Part shown: in pieces, positions 11,410-23,631 of the stretch
Numbering within the stretch: the first letter of the stretch is position 1
How the letters are laid out: the number at the start of each line of letters is the position of its first letter
Source of the DNA: Eublepharis macularius
Lineage: Eukaryota > Chordata > Lepidosauria > Squamata > Eublepharidae
Assembly: GCF_028583425.1 (NCBI RefSeq)
Contig: NC_072801.1
Coordinates: 61,457,766 to 61,521,765, forward strand
Length of the DNA stretch: 64,000 nt
Direction of reading: 5' to 3'
The notes under the pieces: generated by a model
Database searches by the model: none
Told to the model about the DNA's origin: nothing
Seen by the model: only the letters and a program-made list of their open reading frames with translations
Program-made: the position numbers and the translations under genes

Positions 11410-12490
11410 AGCCTCAAAACTGAACTAGATCTAGAACAGAGGTTAACATACCAAAAAGACTCTCAATCAATATTTGGATGTTTAGTCCACCCAAACAGGT
11501 CTATTCATTCTTTCTTCTTTTCCTCTTCTTTTTCCTATACTAAGGAAAGGCCTCAGAGAATTGGCTGACCCTTATTTTTCACAGTGATATTAGGAGGAAA
11601 ACTGTTGGCTAGCCAAATCCAAGCCACCCAATCCCAGTGCGAAGGCCTGGATTTCGACCCAAATCTCCCTGTCTTTGGTTGTATTTACAAAAGATCCATC
11701 CTTAATAGGTAAGTATTCTATAGTTTAGCTTTAAAAAAAACCTGTACAAGGATTACTGTTGAAAGAAGCATGCACAGCACGCTCAGCAGTGCTTGAGTTT
11801 GCAAGTTCACTAGAGAACAAGTTGGTTTAGCGATCAGTACTTATATGTGGTTTTACCTTTTTCAAATTTCCCACAAATAGATATGCACATCCCTGAATTC
11901 GTTACACCTGAGAATGTAACACTAAAACAAATGTGAATACATCACTGCAGCCTTTTTTGATATGACCTTAGAAACAATTAACATAGCAAAGTAAGTTGAC
12001 ATGTTTAAGAAGCTATTTCATACTTTTATAATAAAAGTAGGTGTGTAAAATGAACTTCATGGGTTTAATGCCAAATGACACACTTAGGGGCTACAAGATG
12101 CCACTGCATGATGAAATGCCTTGTTTTTACAATTCACTCTCGTTCTAGAATATTGAGGTATTTAATTATTTTAGCTAGAGATGTGCCTCCAGTACAGTGT
12201 CTGGTGGGCCCAAACTATGCACAACTCATCTGCCCCTCCTCCAGATTTTGCTCTGAAGAAAATATAAGCCTAGTTGAGTTTTTTTTCCCCTAAGAGAAAC
12301 TGTGGGGCAATTCTGAATGGAGCCTCTGCATTGTTGGTGAAGTGCAACAAGCAAGGGAGGAGATCAGCAGCAGCAAGCAGCTTGGAACAAAGGGGTACCT
12401 GCTATTCCCATGTCCCTTGTTTTTGCTGCTGTGGTGCATTCATACTTTTGTATGGCCGTGGGGGGGGTGTCCATATTTTACCTCTAATAA
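11410..12490. other. Intergenic stretch, no gene seen
   Basis: No gene or clear repeat is supported. Open frames near 12075-12633 have no recognisable domain and partly overlap the SINE at 12491. Confidence 0.4.
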
Positions 12491-12731
12491 TATCATCATC
12501 ATTTATATCCCGCCCTTCAGGACAACTTAACGCCCACTCAGAACTGTTTACAATAGAAAGTTATTATTATCTCCACAACGATCACCCTGTGAGGTGGGTG
12601 AGGCTGAGAAAGCTCTGGAAGAGCTATGACTGACCCAAGGTCACCTAGCTGGCTTCAAGAGAAGTGGGGAATCAAACTTGGTTCTCCAGATCGGAGTCCT
12701 GCTGCTCTTAACCACTACACTAAACTGGTTC
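12491..12731 (-). mobile_element. tRNA-derived SINE, inverted copy
   Basis: On the plus strand it begins tatcatcatcatttatatcc and ends 'cttaaccactacactaaac', the inverse of the family at 10008. B-box ('gaatcaaacttgg') and A-box inverses are visible. Confidence 0.7.
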
Positions 12732-12971
12732 TACACAACCATCAATAAGGTCCAGGGGGCGGGGTGGGTAGGCTAATATGCAGTATCCTTGTCCTGGGTG
12801 GGTAAAGTCCAAAAACATTCTTTAAAAGTTGCAATCCACCTCACGAATAATTTACTTCTGATCATATTGCACAGAGACCCTAAGGGGGAGTGTATTTGGA
12901 TAATCTAAATTCCAGCACCCTTCTATAGCGCACACTCGCATTATTACCATGTGACAGCTCAGCAAGTTCGT

Positions 12972-13650
12972 CTAGGGTTGCCACCCTCCAGGTGGAAGGC
13001 AACCACCTAATGGAGGGTAGAGAACAATGAACTCTATATAAAGTCTTAAAGCTAATTATTATTTTAAATTTATATTTTTCTAAAGTGCTCAAAGAGCTCA
13101 ACAGTGCAAAGTTATAAATATTATAAATACAATAATTACAATCCATAAATATAATAAATATATCACCAGAAATTCACAACACTTACTTGTAGAATTTTTC
13201 CAGTGGTGTTTGATTGTGATTATTTCTCTCCCAGGATTAACTTTTTGTGAATTTCTTGTGACATATTTATAGATTGTATTTATTGTATTTATAATACTTA
13301 TAATTGTCTTTCCACTGTTGAGTCCTTTGAACACTTTAGAAGAATATAAATTTAAAATAATAATTAGCTTTAAGACTATATAGTTTATTGTTCTCTACTC
13401 TCCGTTAGGCGGTTGCCTTCTTTTTGAACCTGAGTTAGTTTCGGAGGAGCCCTTTGTTTTGTCTGCACCCTCCAACTGGAGCCTGGAGATCTGGAATTAC
13501 ATCTGATTTCCAGAGTAGAGGTCGGATCCCCTGGAGAAAATGGCATCTTTGGAGGGTGAAAGTCTATGGCATTATTTCGCACTGAAGTCCTGCTCCAGAA
13601 CCGCTCCCCCACAAGCTCCAGGAATTTTCCAAGCCACAGTTGGCAACCTT
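12972..13650 (-). mobile_element. hAT-type MITE ('gggttgcc' family) split by a palindrome
   Basis: A short family end (ctagggttgccaccctcc) lies at 12972. From about 13420 to 13650 the rest of a minus-oriented copy continues ('ccctggagaaaatggcatct', 'ttggagggtgaaagtctatg', ending 'agttggcaacctta'). The two parts are separated by the long AT-rich hairpin at 12996-13419. Confidence 0.5.
12996..13419. mobile_element. 424-bp AT-rich palindromic element
   Basis: The left end aaggcaaccacctaatggag and the inverse of the right end (aaggcaaccgcctaacggag) match. The match continues inward through 'gtcttaaagctaattatt' and 'aaatttatatt', giving arms of roughly 190-200 bp around a short centre near 13200. 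It behaves as one very long hairpin; no coding capacity is seen. Confidence 0.7.
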
Positions 13651-14196
13651 AGTGCATACGCACAGGGAGAAATAGCCGAACCAGCCATTAGGCAGCAGGG
13701 AGCACATCAGTGAGGCAACGAAAGGAAAGCCTAGAAGGGCACACAGCCTGAACTTCCGGTAAAAACTAAACGCCGTCATTAAGCCTGTATAAACGTTGGG
13801 TGTATCCGCTCTAGCCCACGGAATCTCCCATGATGAAAAGCACAATATACTTTTGTACTGAACGCAGGACGGGGCGGGGGTAGAGGGAAGCAAGCCGGAA
13901 GTATCGCGACTCCACGCTTTTCCACTAGGACAGGGCAATTTGGCAGGGGACAACTCTCGTTTTTCAGGTAACCGCTTTAACGAACGGGAGAGGCAGCTGC
14001 TCCCAAACCAGGAGTTCCTCCGCCTTCTCGCTAGATCCAAATCACAGACGAGAGTAACTTTCACAAAGGGCGTGTCGCCTAATAACTCCACAGACTGCTC
14101 CCCGCTCACAGCATAGCCACATCCTTAAGGCTACAATCCGCACCTTCACGCCTCCTCTCTGGCCCCTCTTCTCTACTGCCGCTGGAGCAAACGCCG

Positions 14197-14310
14197 ATTG
14201 GCTGTTCCTGTGTGAAAGGAGCCCGCAGCCAATAGGCCAGTGGGCAAAGCGTCGCTTTTCTATTGGCTGCTGGAAATGGAAAGGCGGGGTTTCTGACGAT
14301 TCTATATAAG
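14197..14310 (+). promoter_or_regulatory. RPS9 promoter: three CCAAT boxes and TATA box
   Basis: CCAAT-type boxes lie at 14197-14201 (ATTGG), 14229-14233 (CCAAT) and 14262-14266 (ATTGG). A TATATAAG box is at 14303-14310, about 20-27 bp before a pyrimidine-tract start site, as expected for a TOP-type ribosomal protein gene. The surrounding sequence is GC- and CpG-rich. Confidence 0.8.
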
Positions 14311-14329
14311 CAGGCTTCGCAGGCAGCAC

Positions 14330-14366
14330 CTTTCTTTTCAGCCGCCATCTCTGGTCTTGTTGCGAG
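14330..14366 (+). other. RPS9: RPS9 exon 1 (non-coding, 5'TOP)
   Basis: Transcription probably starts at the C of CTTTCTTTTC, a 5' terminal oligopyrimidine tract that places ribosomal protein mRNAs under growth-dependent translational control. The exon ends GCGAG followed by the donor GTAGGA. The length and lack of an ATG agree with a non-coding first exon. The exact start base is inferred from the TATA spacing. Confidence 0.7.
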
Positions 14367-14750
14367 GTAGGAATCTGTTTCTGGTCCGCGTGGGGAGTGG
14401 GCCTGAGGGAGCGAGTGTGGAAGAGTACATGTGGGTTTGCTTAACAGGCTAACGACTCTTTGAGGCGCGGTTGAGCGGTCGCCTTACCGGCGAACAAACA
14501 CACGCTTCGGAGCCTTCGGCTCATGCTGGTCGAGCCTTGCTTTTATGCGCATGCGCGGGACCCAGACCTTAGACGTCCGCGCGTGCGCAGGCTGTCAAAG
14601 TCCCTCGCGTGGCCTTTGTGGCCTGTGCCTTCTCAGTGGTTTGCGCTGTAAGAGTAGCATAGACTTATGTGGAAATGCTGTGGGCATGTTTTGCTTTGAA
14701 ACAGGCATACCCATTCCTCTCATTGCATTGTTTTGTAATAAAAGGACAAA

Positions 14751-14880
14751 GGCTTGATCCTATTAGATTCCTGCTCGATCCCGACTGATTTCCCCTTCTC
14801 GGCTTTGGTCATTGCAGACCCCGTGATTACGTTTATAGCCCCTTCACCTCTTGCAAAAAAAGCTGATAGGATCCAACCCT
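14751..14880. mobile_element. MITE of the 'ggatcc-end' family in RPS9 intron 1
   Basis: It runs from 'ggcttgatcctattag' to 'gctgataggatccaaccct', matching the termini of other copies. Confidence 0.45.
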
Positions 14881-14975
14881 AACAGTAAAATCCTAAGCAG
14901 AGTTACTCTGGTCTAGGCATATTGAAATCAGTGGACTTAGAGTGGAGTAACTTTGTTTAGGATTTCATTGAAAGT
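14881..14975. mobile_element. Mariner-like MITE in RPS9 intron 1
   Basis: It reads 'aaaatcctaagcagagttac' ... 'gagtaactttgtttaggatt', a diverged copy of the palindrome family at 1450. Confidence 0.6.
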
Positions 14976-15484
14976 GTCAAACAACTTTGTTACCAGATTT
15001 CTTCAACATGATTTTTTTAAAAAAAATGTAGAAAAGGCAGTGTAGTCTGTGTCCAGTGTGCTTTTTATTCTGCTTGCATTAGCTCCCCCCCCCCCCCGCC
15101 ATGAGCCATTAAGCCTGTCCAATTGTTTTGTAGAAGGGGCTCCTCCCAGCGTTTTTTTAATAACTCATCTTCTCTATGACTTCTAAAACCACATATGGAA
15201 AGTATTTCCTTATTCTGACTTGCGGGGGGGGGGGCGGCCTTGAGGTTAGTGAAGTTTCCTCATTTTTCGGTACTATACTATTGCTGTTTGACAACCATAA
15301 ATATCTTGCCTATATGCGAATGAGAGACTGGGAAATTTTCTTTTAAAAGATAAGACTAGCAAGCCAGATTTTGCAGTACTCATTATCATTTGATTTCATA
15401 TCTGTAACTGTTCCACCTAACCACCTCTTTAGGTTATTTTACCTGCCTATGATCATTCTGCAGGCCTGGTCTCCATCTTTTTAG

Positions 15485-17904
<2,420 letters not shown>

Positions 17905-17951
17905 GCTGTGGAGCGTGGGGGAACCATGCCTGCCTTACTGTATAATTACAC

Positions 17952-17957
17952 AATAAA
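17952..17957 (+). terminator. RPS9 poly(A) signal
   Basis: AATAAA lies 48 bases after the stop codon, giving the very short 3' UTR typical of ribosomal protein mRNAs. Confidence 0.9.
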
Positions 17958-17999
17958 AATATTTGTGGGAAAGAATTCCAGTCATTACGGTGTTGAGGG

Positions 18000-19082
18000 A
18001 ACGCTGAAAAATGTGGAGCTGTGTGCAAGTTGTCTCATGTGGCCTGTTCTGCTTGGATAAGGAGCTGCGTGGATTGGCTCTGATGAGCTCAGCAGTCTAT
18101 GGAAGGGGTGCTTGTCACAGCTGAGGATTTCCTTGGAGAATGCAGGGGAAGGGTAGAGGCTAAGAACTGATGTGTGGGGTTGGCAGTGAAGGAAACTGGC
18201 AAGTGAAGGCTAAGCTGTGAAAGGCCACTGCATATATCACAGACTTCCGTTTGGAGCCAGAGGTATAGGTGGTACTTTAAAAGTCTGCTAGTGTAAAGGG
18301 AGATTGTTGGCACCCACATTCTCTCACCTAGGAAAGCGTTGACTCGGTGGGGGGAAGGATGTCACATTTTGCAACACTTCCAGAGGGAAGATTTTTGGTT
18401 TTCCTGTCTATTGCCCTCACTTTTTGTTAGACTTGCCAAGACAAAACGAATGGGAGAGGCCATTCCCAATTCCCTCATGAGCTGTTGAGTCTCTGGATGC
18501 TATACCATGTTCCCGTTTTTAAAAATGTGAAATCCCAAATGGGATTACTGGAATTGAATACACATACCAGCTCCCCAGATGCTGTTTGTGAAAAAGCAAA
18601 ATATGAAGGGGGTTGGGCTCTTGCCCACCTTCTGCTGTGGGGTAGGAAAGGAGGGAGGGGGGGTTGGAGTCTCTGGAGTTCTCTGCATACTGGCTGTGTT
18701 TTTGCCTCAGAAGAGCTTGTTGCTTTCAAGAAGCCGTGTGTGTATTTTACTGGAAGTGAGAGTTGAAGGGAAATCGACCTTCCTGTTTTTATCGGAGCCA
18801 CTTAAAGCCCTGGGTCACCTAGCTCTAGAGAGGGATCGGCAAGAGCGCAAACAAGGCATTTCCAGTAAGGCATCTGGCCGACCAGCAAAACAAACAAAAA
18901 AACAATCTCGTATCTTCAACCTGAGAGAAATGGCAAGGGACATGGAACTTCATGAGGGAACCGTGAGCGTGCAGGGCAATTCGGCACAATTTTGACTGAA
19001 GTGCTGAGGTGCAATGTGAGTACTAATTGGGGAGGCTGTTTCTAATTGTGCCTAGTATTCATTTACACTGATAAATGAGGCA
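18000..19082. other. Intergenic between RPS9 and the SOCS-like gene
   Basis: No gene is supported. A frame near 18800-18995 encodes a Lys/Arg/Gln-rich stretch (including KKQSRIFNLREMARDM) that looks somewhat protein-like, but it lacks a domain and any splice support. Confidence 0.4.
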
Positions 19083-19280
19083 GGGCCCTGACCTAGATAG
19101 CCCGGGTGAGCCTGACCTTGTCAGCCCTCAGAAGCTAAGCAGGGGCGGCCTTGGTTAGTAATGGGTATGGGAGACCTAAGGGTTGCAGGAGCAGGCAATG
19201 GCAAATCACCTGTTAGTCTGTTGCCATGTAAACCACCAGGGGGTGCTGTAAGTCAGCTATGACTTGATGGCACTTCATAT
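19083..19280 (+). mobile_element. 5S rRNA-derived SINE, copy 1
   Basis: The body 'ctcagaagctaagcaggg' followed by 'ggttagtaatgggtatggga' corresponds to the 5S rRNA internal promoter region (A box, intermediate element and C box). The tail 'tgtaagtcagctatgactt' is shared with copies at 22913 and 35745. Confidence 0.75.
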
Positions 19281-20210
19281 CACGTGGGGCAGGAGACAAT
19301 CCTGTGGGGGGGGGCATCCTGACCCAGTCAGAGATGCACAACATGGGCAAAGGGGAGGGCTCTTTCCTATGCATGTACTGGGAAATTCTTACCACTTTTT
19401 CGATTCCGTCCTGCCCCATCTCTACTACATGCCTTTGTTCAGGTCAAACCACTAAATGCAAAAAAAAAAAGTCGGATGCAGCACAAACTAGCTGAGTCTG
19501 CAGGGGTTTTGCCTCAAAGATCTTCTCCCACCGCCCCCCTCATAGCTGGCTTCCTGAGTCAGCAGTCTTGGCCCCTGTCAACTTAAACAAATGACCTCCG
19601 TTGAGGCCAGTAACTGGAAGGGAAAAGAAAAAAACGGAGGTATCCAAAAATAAAGATGCAACTGCAGTTTGGCTCAGTACTGGAAAGCATGTTTGGGGTG
19701 CAGCTGTGCTGGACTGGCCCTCTTCTGCATGCTTGCAGACTGATTGCTGTTCTGGCCGGCCTTTCAGTACTTGGCTTCCGAAGTGGAAAGTGTGGCTTCC
19801 AGCTAGGCTTGAGCCCAGTTGGTTTTAAAAATTAAAACTAACAAGGATCAATACGTGCATGTACACCACTCGGACTTTGACTGTGACTCGAGACCTCCAC
19901 ATCTCACGTTTGAGCAGAGAGGGTGTATTTTGTACATGCATGTCATGAATTGAGTAATTAAAAAGGAGATGTACCCTGGGTTGCAAACGCTTGTTCTTTA
20001 CTTTCTGCCAGTCCTTTTCTGATGAGGGCCCTGGTTGGTTTAACCTGGGTGTGCCGAAGAAAAAGGACCGGACTTTAGGCAGATGAAATTCCCCCCTCTT
20101 CAGATCCTTTTAACTGCCTCCCCTTCTGGTGTTCAGGCTCTATAGTGATACTGGAATGAGATAAGGGCTAATTTTTTAGGATAATAAATGGCTGGCTTCA
20201 TGCCAGTCGG
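19281..20210. other. Intergenic, no gene seen
   Basis: Only short homopolymer runs are visible. No gene is supported between the SINE and the poly(A) signal of the minus-strand gene. Confidence 0.4.
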
Positions 20211-20216
20211 TTTATT
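20211..20216 (-). terminator. Poly(A) signal of the SOCS-like gene
   Basis: TTTATT on the plus strand is AATAAA on the minus strand, about 140 bases after the stop codon. The two genes therefore converge tail to tail with about 2.2 kb between their ends. Confidence 0.65.
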
Positions 20217-20357
20217 CCATGAAGATAATGACGGGCACCCCCTGTGCAACCCTGCTCACTTGCAGCCAGTCCCGTTCACGTACTGTACAAGGAATGTTTG
20301 AAAGAAAACACCTGGTGCTTGTTTCAGGTGTTGAAAGAATGGCTGTCCTCCTGTCTC

Positions 20358-20972
20358 TTAACTGCACAACGAATTCAATAGTCCCTGAGGCACTGGCAGG
20401 CCCTGCAGCTGAGCCCTGGTGTCCCCTCTGCCCCGCACGCTGCCTCGCACTGCCCGGCGGCACAGCTCTTGCAAAGTGGGCACCTTGCAGCGGAGCGGAT
20501 GTGTGAGCGCCAAGGGCACGGGAGGCTGCCCCTCCCTCTCCATATAGCAGGGGCCCCCTTCTACTCTCCCCAGGCACAGGTAATGCTCAACTAACTGAAC
20601 CACGCACCTAAAAGCTGGGGGATGACCTGCACCTGGCAGAGCCTCGAGGTGGAAAGCTGAGCCCTGCTGCTGGATGCGCAGGTTGGTAATGCCCGTGGTG
20701 GTGCGGACGCTGAGGGTGAACAGGTGGTGGTGGTCGGAGGAATCTCGCACCAGAAAGACGCCAGGCGGCTGGGAGGTCAACAGGCGCTTAGCTTCAGTCC
20801 CTGACAGGCTACCCCAGTAGAACCCGCTGGCCTCAAGGCGTTCCAGGGCACTTTCCACCCGTTCAAACTCTCCGCAGAAACTCTTGAAGTGGTAGGATGG
20901 TGCGGCCGTGCCACTCATGGCTGCTGCGGCTGGTGCAGGTGCCGTCGGGCAGCACCAGCACAGGGGGACCAT
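20358..20972 (-). CDS. Suppressor of cytokine signalling, SOCS3-like
   Basis: This is a 204-residue SOCS-family protein on one coding exon. Residues 28-45 (YHFKSFCGEFERVESALE) align with the kinase-inhibitory and extended-SH2 region. The SH2 domain runs from about 50 (SGFYWGSLSGTEAKRLL) to 140, with the phosphotyrosine-binding arginine in FLVRDSS (Arg76) and LFTLSVRTTTG. A SOCS box closes the protein: TLQELCRRAV (elongin BC box) and LPVPQGLL (Cul5-box-like LPxP). Such proteins bind phosphorylated cytokine receptors or JAKs and recruit a Cul5 ubiquitin ligase. The start at 20972 (G at -3, G at +4) mirrors the MV...MS N-terminus of SOCS3; an in-frame ATG at 20918 is the alternative. The SOCS3 PEST insert is absent and the last residues (NSLCS) are unusual. 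Exact orthology (SOCS3 paralogue or CISH-like) needs a tree. Confidence 0.88.
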   Translation of the reverse strand: MVPLCWCCPTAPAPAAAAMSGTAAPSYHFKSFCGEFERVESALERLEASGFYWGSLSGTEAKRLLTSQPPGVFLVRDSSDHHHLFTLSVRTTTGITNLRIQQQGSAFHLEALPGAGHPPAFRCVVQLVEHYLCLGRVEGGPCYMEREGQPPVPLALTHPLRCKVPTLQELCRRAVRGSVRGRGDTRAQLQGLPVPQGLLNSLCS

Positions 20973-21005
20973 TGCGCCTCCAGCTGGCTGAAAGGAATCT
21001 CGATC

Positions 21006-21040
21006 AATTACCGCAGGGGCATCTAAGAAGAAAACCAGAG
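21006..21040 (-). promoter_or_regulatory. Splice acceptor before the SOCS-like coding region, with mini-uORF
   Basis: On the minus strand, ggttttcttcttag ends at 21023 and directly precedes ATGCCCCTGCGGTAA, a four-codon upstream reading frame (MPLR, stop). A second acceptor-like tcctttcag lies about 25 bases further on and would remove it. The arrangement implies a spliced 5' UTR with the first exon further upstream, as in other SOCS genes. Confidence 0.5.
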
Positions 21041-22548
21041 ACAGTTCACACAAACACAGATGTGCCCAGGGGCACCACCCATCCTTACTAGCTTGTGAAT
21101 TCCAGAAGGGAGATGTAAGTTTCTCCCCCACATTCAGCAGGGCCATATTAACCCATGGCTGGGCCCCTAGTCTTTCAGGTATTTCAGGCCCCCTCCGGCA
21201 CTTCCATCTCTCATCACACTACAGCTGACAGCCTGACTCCAGTACGGTAAGTTCTAGACCACAGTACAGAGCCCTATAGTCAAGGGTTTGGGCTGGTCCG
21301 AACAGCCTGTGGGAACATTCGAGCACATGCTTCTGCCTTTTATTTAGCCTGAATATTGGAATAGAGATTGGGACAAAAAAGGAACCGGTAAGCAATATGG
21401 CATTAATGTATATAAATATATATATAGTATACTTACGAGAGTATATATGGATAAATATATATGTAAACATATTGCTACAGTGCAGAGTGCAAAATGCCTT
21501 TAACCATTGGAGCTCTAGGATGCAGGTAACAGTACCTCAGCAAAAAAAAAGATTGACAGGCCCTTAGTCCCTGCGGGGCCCCTGGGCTTCAGCCTTATGG
21601 ATAACCCAGCCCTGACGTTCAGAGTACCCTACCCCCTCCTGAGCCAAGAAAATTCTGTATGTTTTAATATTTGCACATCTGCAGATATTTTATCTAAAAC
21701 CCCAAATATATAAAATGCTCCATGTTGTCCTAAACTTCAGCATCTCTTGGATGATCTGGTTGCAAAAGCATATGTCTCAACAGCTCATATTCAGCAATGT
21801 TTGTTTGAAAAGTTGCTCCGTAGAAGAGTCCTTATTTGAATGATCCACACAGATACTGTACGTTTTATTGTCTTCTAGCTCCTCTGACCTTGTCAAGGAA
21901 AGAAAAGTCCCTCCCGCTCCATGCAAAGGGCCTGAGTAATATTGTGCAATATTTTGCTTTGCTTTTAGCTAGGTCAGCTCTTTGCAGAGCTGTGCCAGTA
22001 AAGATGTGGAAGGAACTCTAAGGAAGGCAAAAGCCACCAAAACAAAGCCAAAGTTGGAACAATCAGAGAGTTCAAAGAAGGAAGGAAATAAGCCCTAGAA
22101 TTGTAAGTCTGCCATTCAAGGCCCGCGCCATCCATCCCTCCTTTGATTTTGGCTATGCCCACGCTTCCATAAGGATCATAAATGTAAACAAGGAAGAGGT
22201 CATTCTCAGGATGCGGATTTCAGTCTCTGATAGGAAATGGTGTGTTTGCGCAAATACAATTACAAAGAATATTCATAGTTGTAATGACTAAATAAGGAGA
22301 GGGGAAGGAGGCAGCAGCTCCTTTTTACGTATCCTGGTCCAGAAAGGGTATTATGTAATGAAGGTTTAGGAGGGTAGCAGCATCAAGAAGGAACTTCTCT
22401 ACCCACAGCTCCTGTCTCTCTAGAAAGATTCACACCTCCGCTGGGGAATTCCCAGTGAAGACCTGCTTCCTTCCTACTGTGTACCCGCTCTGGAGATCTC
22501 TGAAGCCCAGCTTTGCAAGAAGCTCTTAAGTGGTTCAGAATTTATATT
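21041..22548. other. Intergenic or intronic, no gene seen
   Basis: A short TATATA-rich patch lies at about 21405-21470. No other supported feature; this may be intron of the SOCS-like gene. Confidence 0.4.
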
Positions 22549-22880
22549 GGGCTGGATCCGATCAGCATTTCTGCTCTATCTTATGCAGTTCCTCTCTTCA
22601 TTATAGCCTCCATCTAGGATTCCCACCTCCAGCCTGGGAAATTTCTGGAGATTTGGGGGGGGGGGGGTCCCTGTGGTGAGGAGAGCCTGGGAAGGATTTC
22701 ATGTAGAACATATGATATACCAGGGGGGCTGATCTCTGTAGTCAGGCTATCAGTTCAAATTCCAGGAGAGCAACAGGCCCCACCTGGCAGTTGGCCACCC
22801 AGTCCCATCCCACGTGACTCTTGTCCACGCAGGCATTACCCTGGTGGTCAAAACAGAAACAGGCTGGTAGGATCCAACCT
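22549..22880. mobile_element. 'ggatcc-end' MITE with nested hAT-type MITE
   Basis: The outer ends read gggctggatccgatcagc and ggctggtaggatccaacc. Inside, 22615-22800 is a diverged copy of the 'gggttgcc' hAT MITE ('cctccagcctgggaaatttc' ... 'cctggcagttggccaccc'). Confidence 0.55.
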
Positions 22881-22912
22881 ACTTCCTATAATGTAGAGGA
22901 TCAGATGAGCTA

Positions 22913-23075
22913 TTGGGGTGGTGGAAAGTGCCCTCAAGTCATAGATGACTTACAGCAACTCCCTGCTGGTGTTTTCAAGTCAAAAGACTAACAGAGGTGG
23001 TTTGCCATTGCCTCCCTCTGCATAGCACCCCTGGTCTTCGTTGTGAGCTGACTTCCAGTGCCTGCAACCCAAGCA
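22913..23075 (-). mobile_element. 5S rRNA-derived SINE, tail portion
   Basis: It contains 'caagtcatagatgactta', 'gactaacagaggtggtttgc' and 'ggtcttcgttg', the inverse of the 3' half of the 5S-type SINE at 19083. The 5S-like head is missing. Confidence 0.6.
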
Positions 23076-23631
23076 CATTCCACGGTTTTAAATATCTAGG
23101 TAGGAACCAGAGACAGCCCCCCCCCAGCCCCATCTTTCGCCTTCTGGTTGGAGAACTTTGGTATTGTGCATATTAAGAAAGGAAAAAAAAGGACAGTTCC
23201 AATGTCTCCAGCAAAGGTGAAATAGGGGCTGTGACTGATCAGGGACAGGAACAAAAAAAAGTTTTGTTTTTTTCTGAAACCTTCAAAGGCAAAGCGTGCC
23301 CAGTCAGTCTTCCATGACAAGACAGAGAGGTGGGGGGGGGAATATATCCCCCCTTTTTTTCCTGGGCTACTTTGGGCTTCAAGTCATCCACCAAAGGACC
23401 GCAAACATCTTCCATCCGCTTGTGACTGGACAAGACCATGTTTTAATTTGCCTCCTGTTTGCAAGAAAGCTTATACCCTTTTATGCAGAACCCTCTTTTC
23501 AACGTCCCGAATGCCTGTGGGTAGTGGTGACTTGGTACTGGCAGAAAGGTAATCCATTCGTTGTTATTATTTTCTTTAAAATGTTTATTCGCTGCCTTTC
23601 TACCATATGGCACTCTACATACTCCAAGAGT

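Noticed and set aside
13564-14109. 181-residue minus-strand frame upstream of RPS9
   Set aside because: It overlaps a MITE and the GC-rich RPS9 promoter flank and has no domain. It is best read as a compositional frame.
19083-19200. 5S rRNA gene
   Set aside because: Only the internal promoter part is similar and it continues into a SINE tail, so it is a 5S-derived retroposon.
20973-21146. N-terminal extension of the SOCS-like frame up to 21146
   Set aside because: A good splice acceptor lies inside the extension and the extra residues do not resemble any SOCS N-terminus. The start at 20972 fits better.
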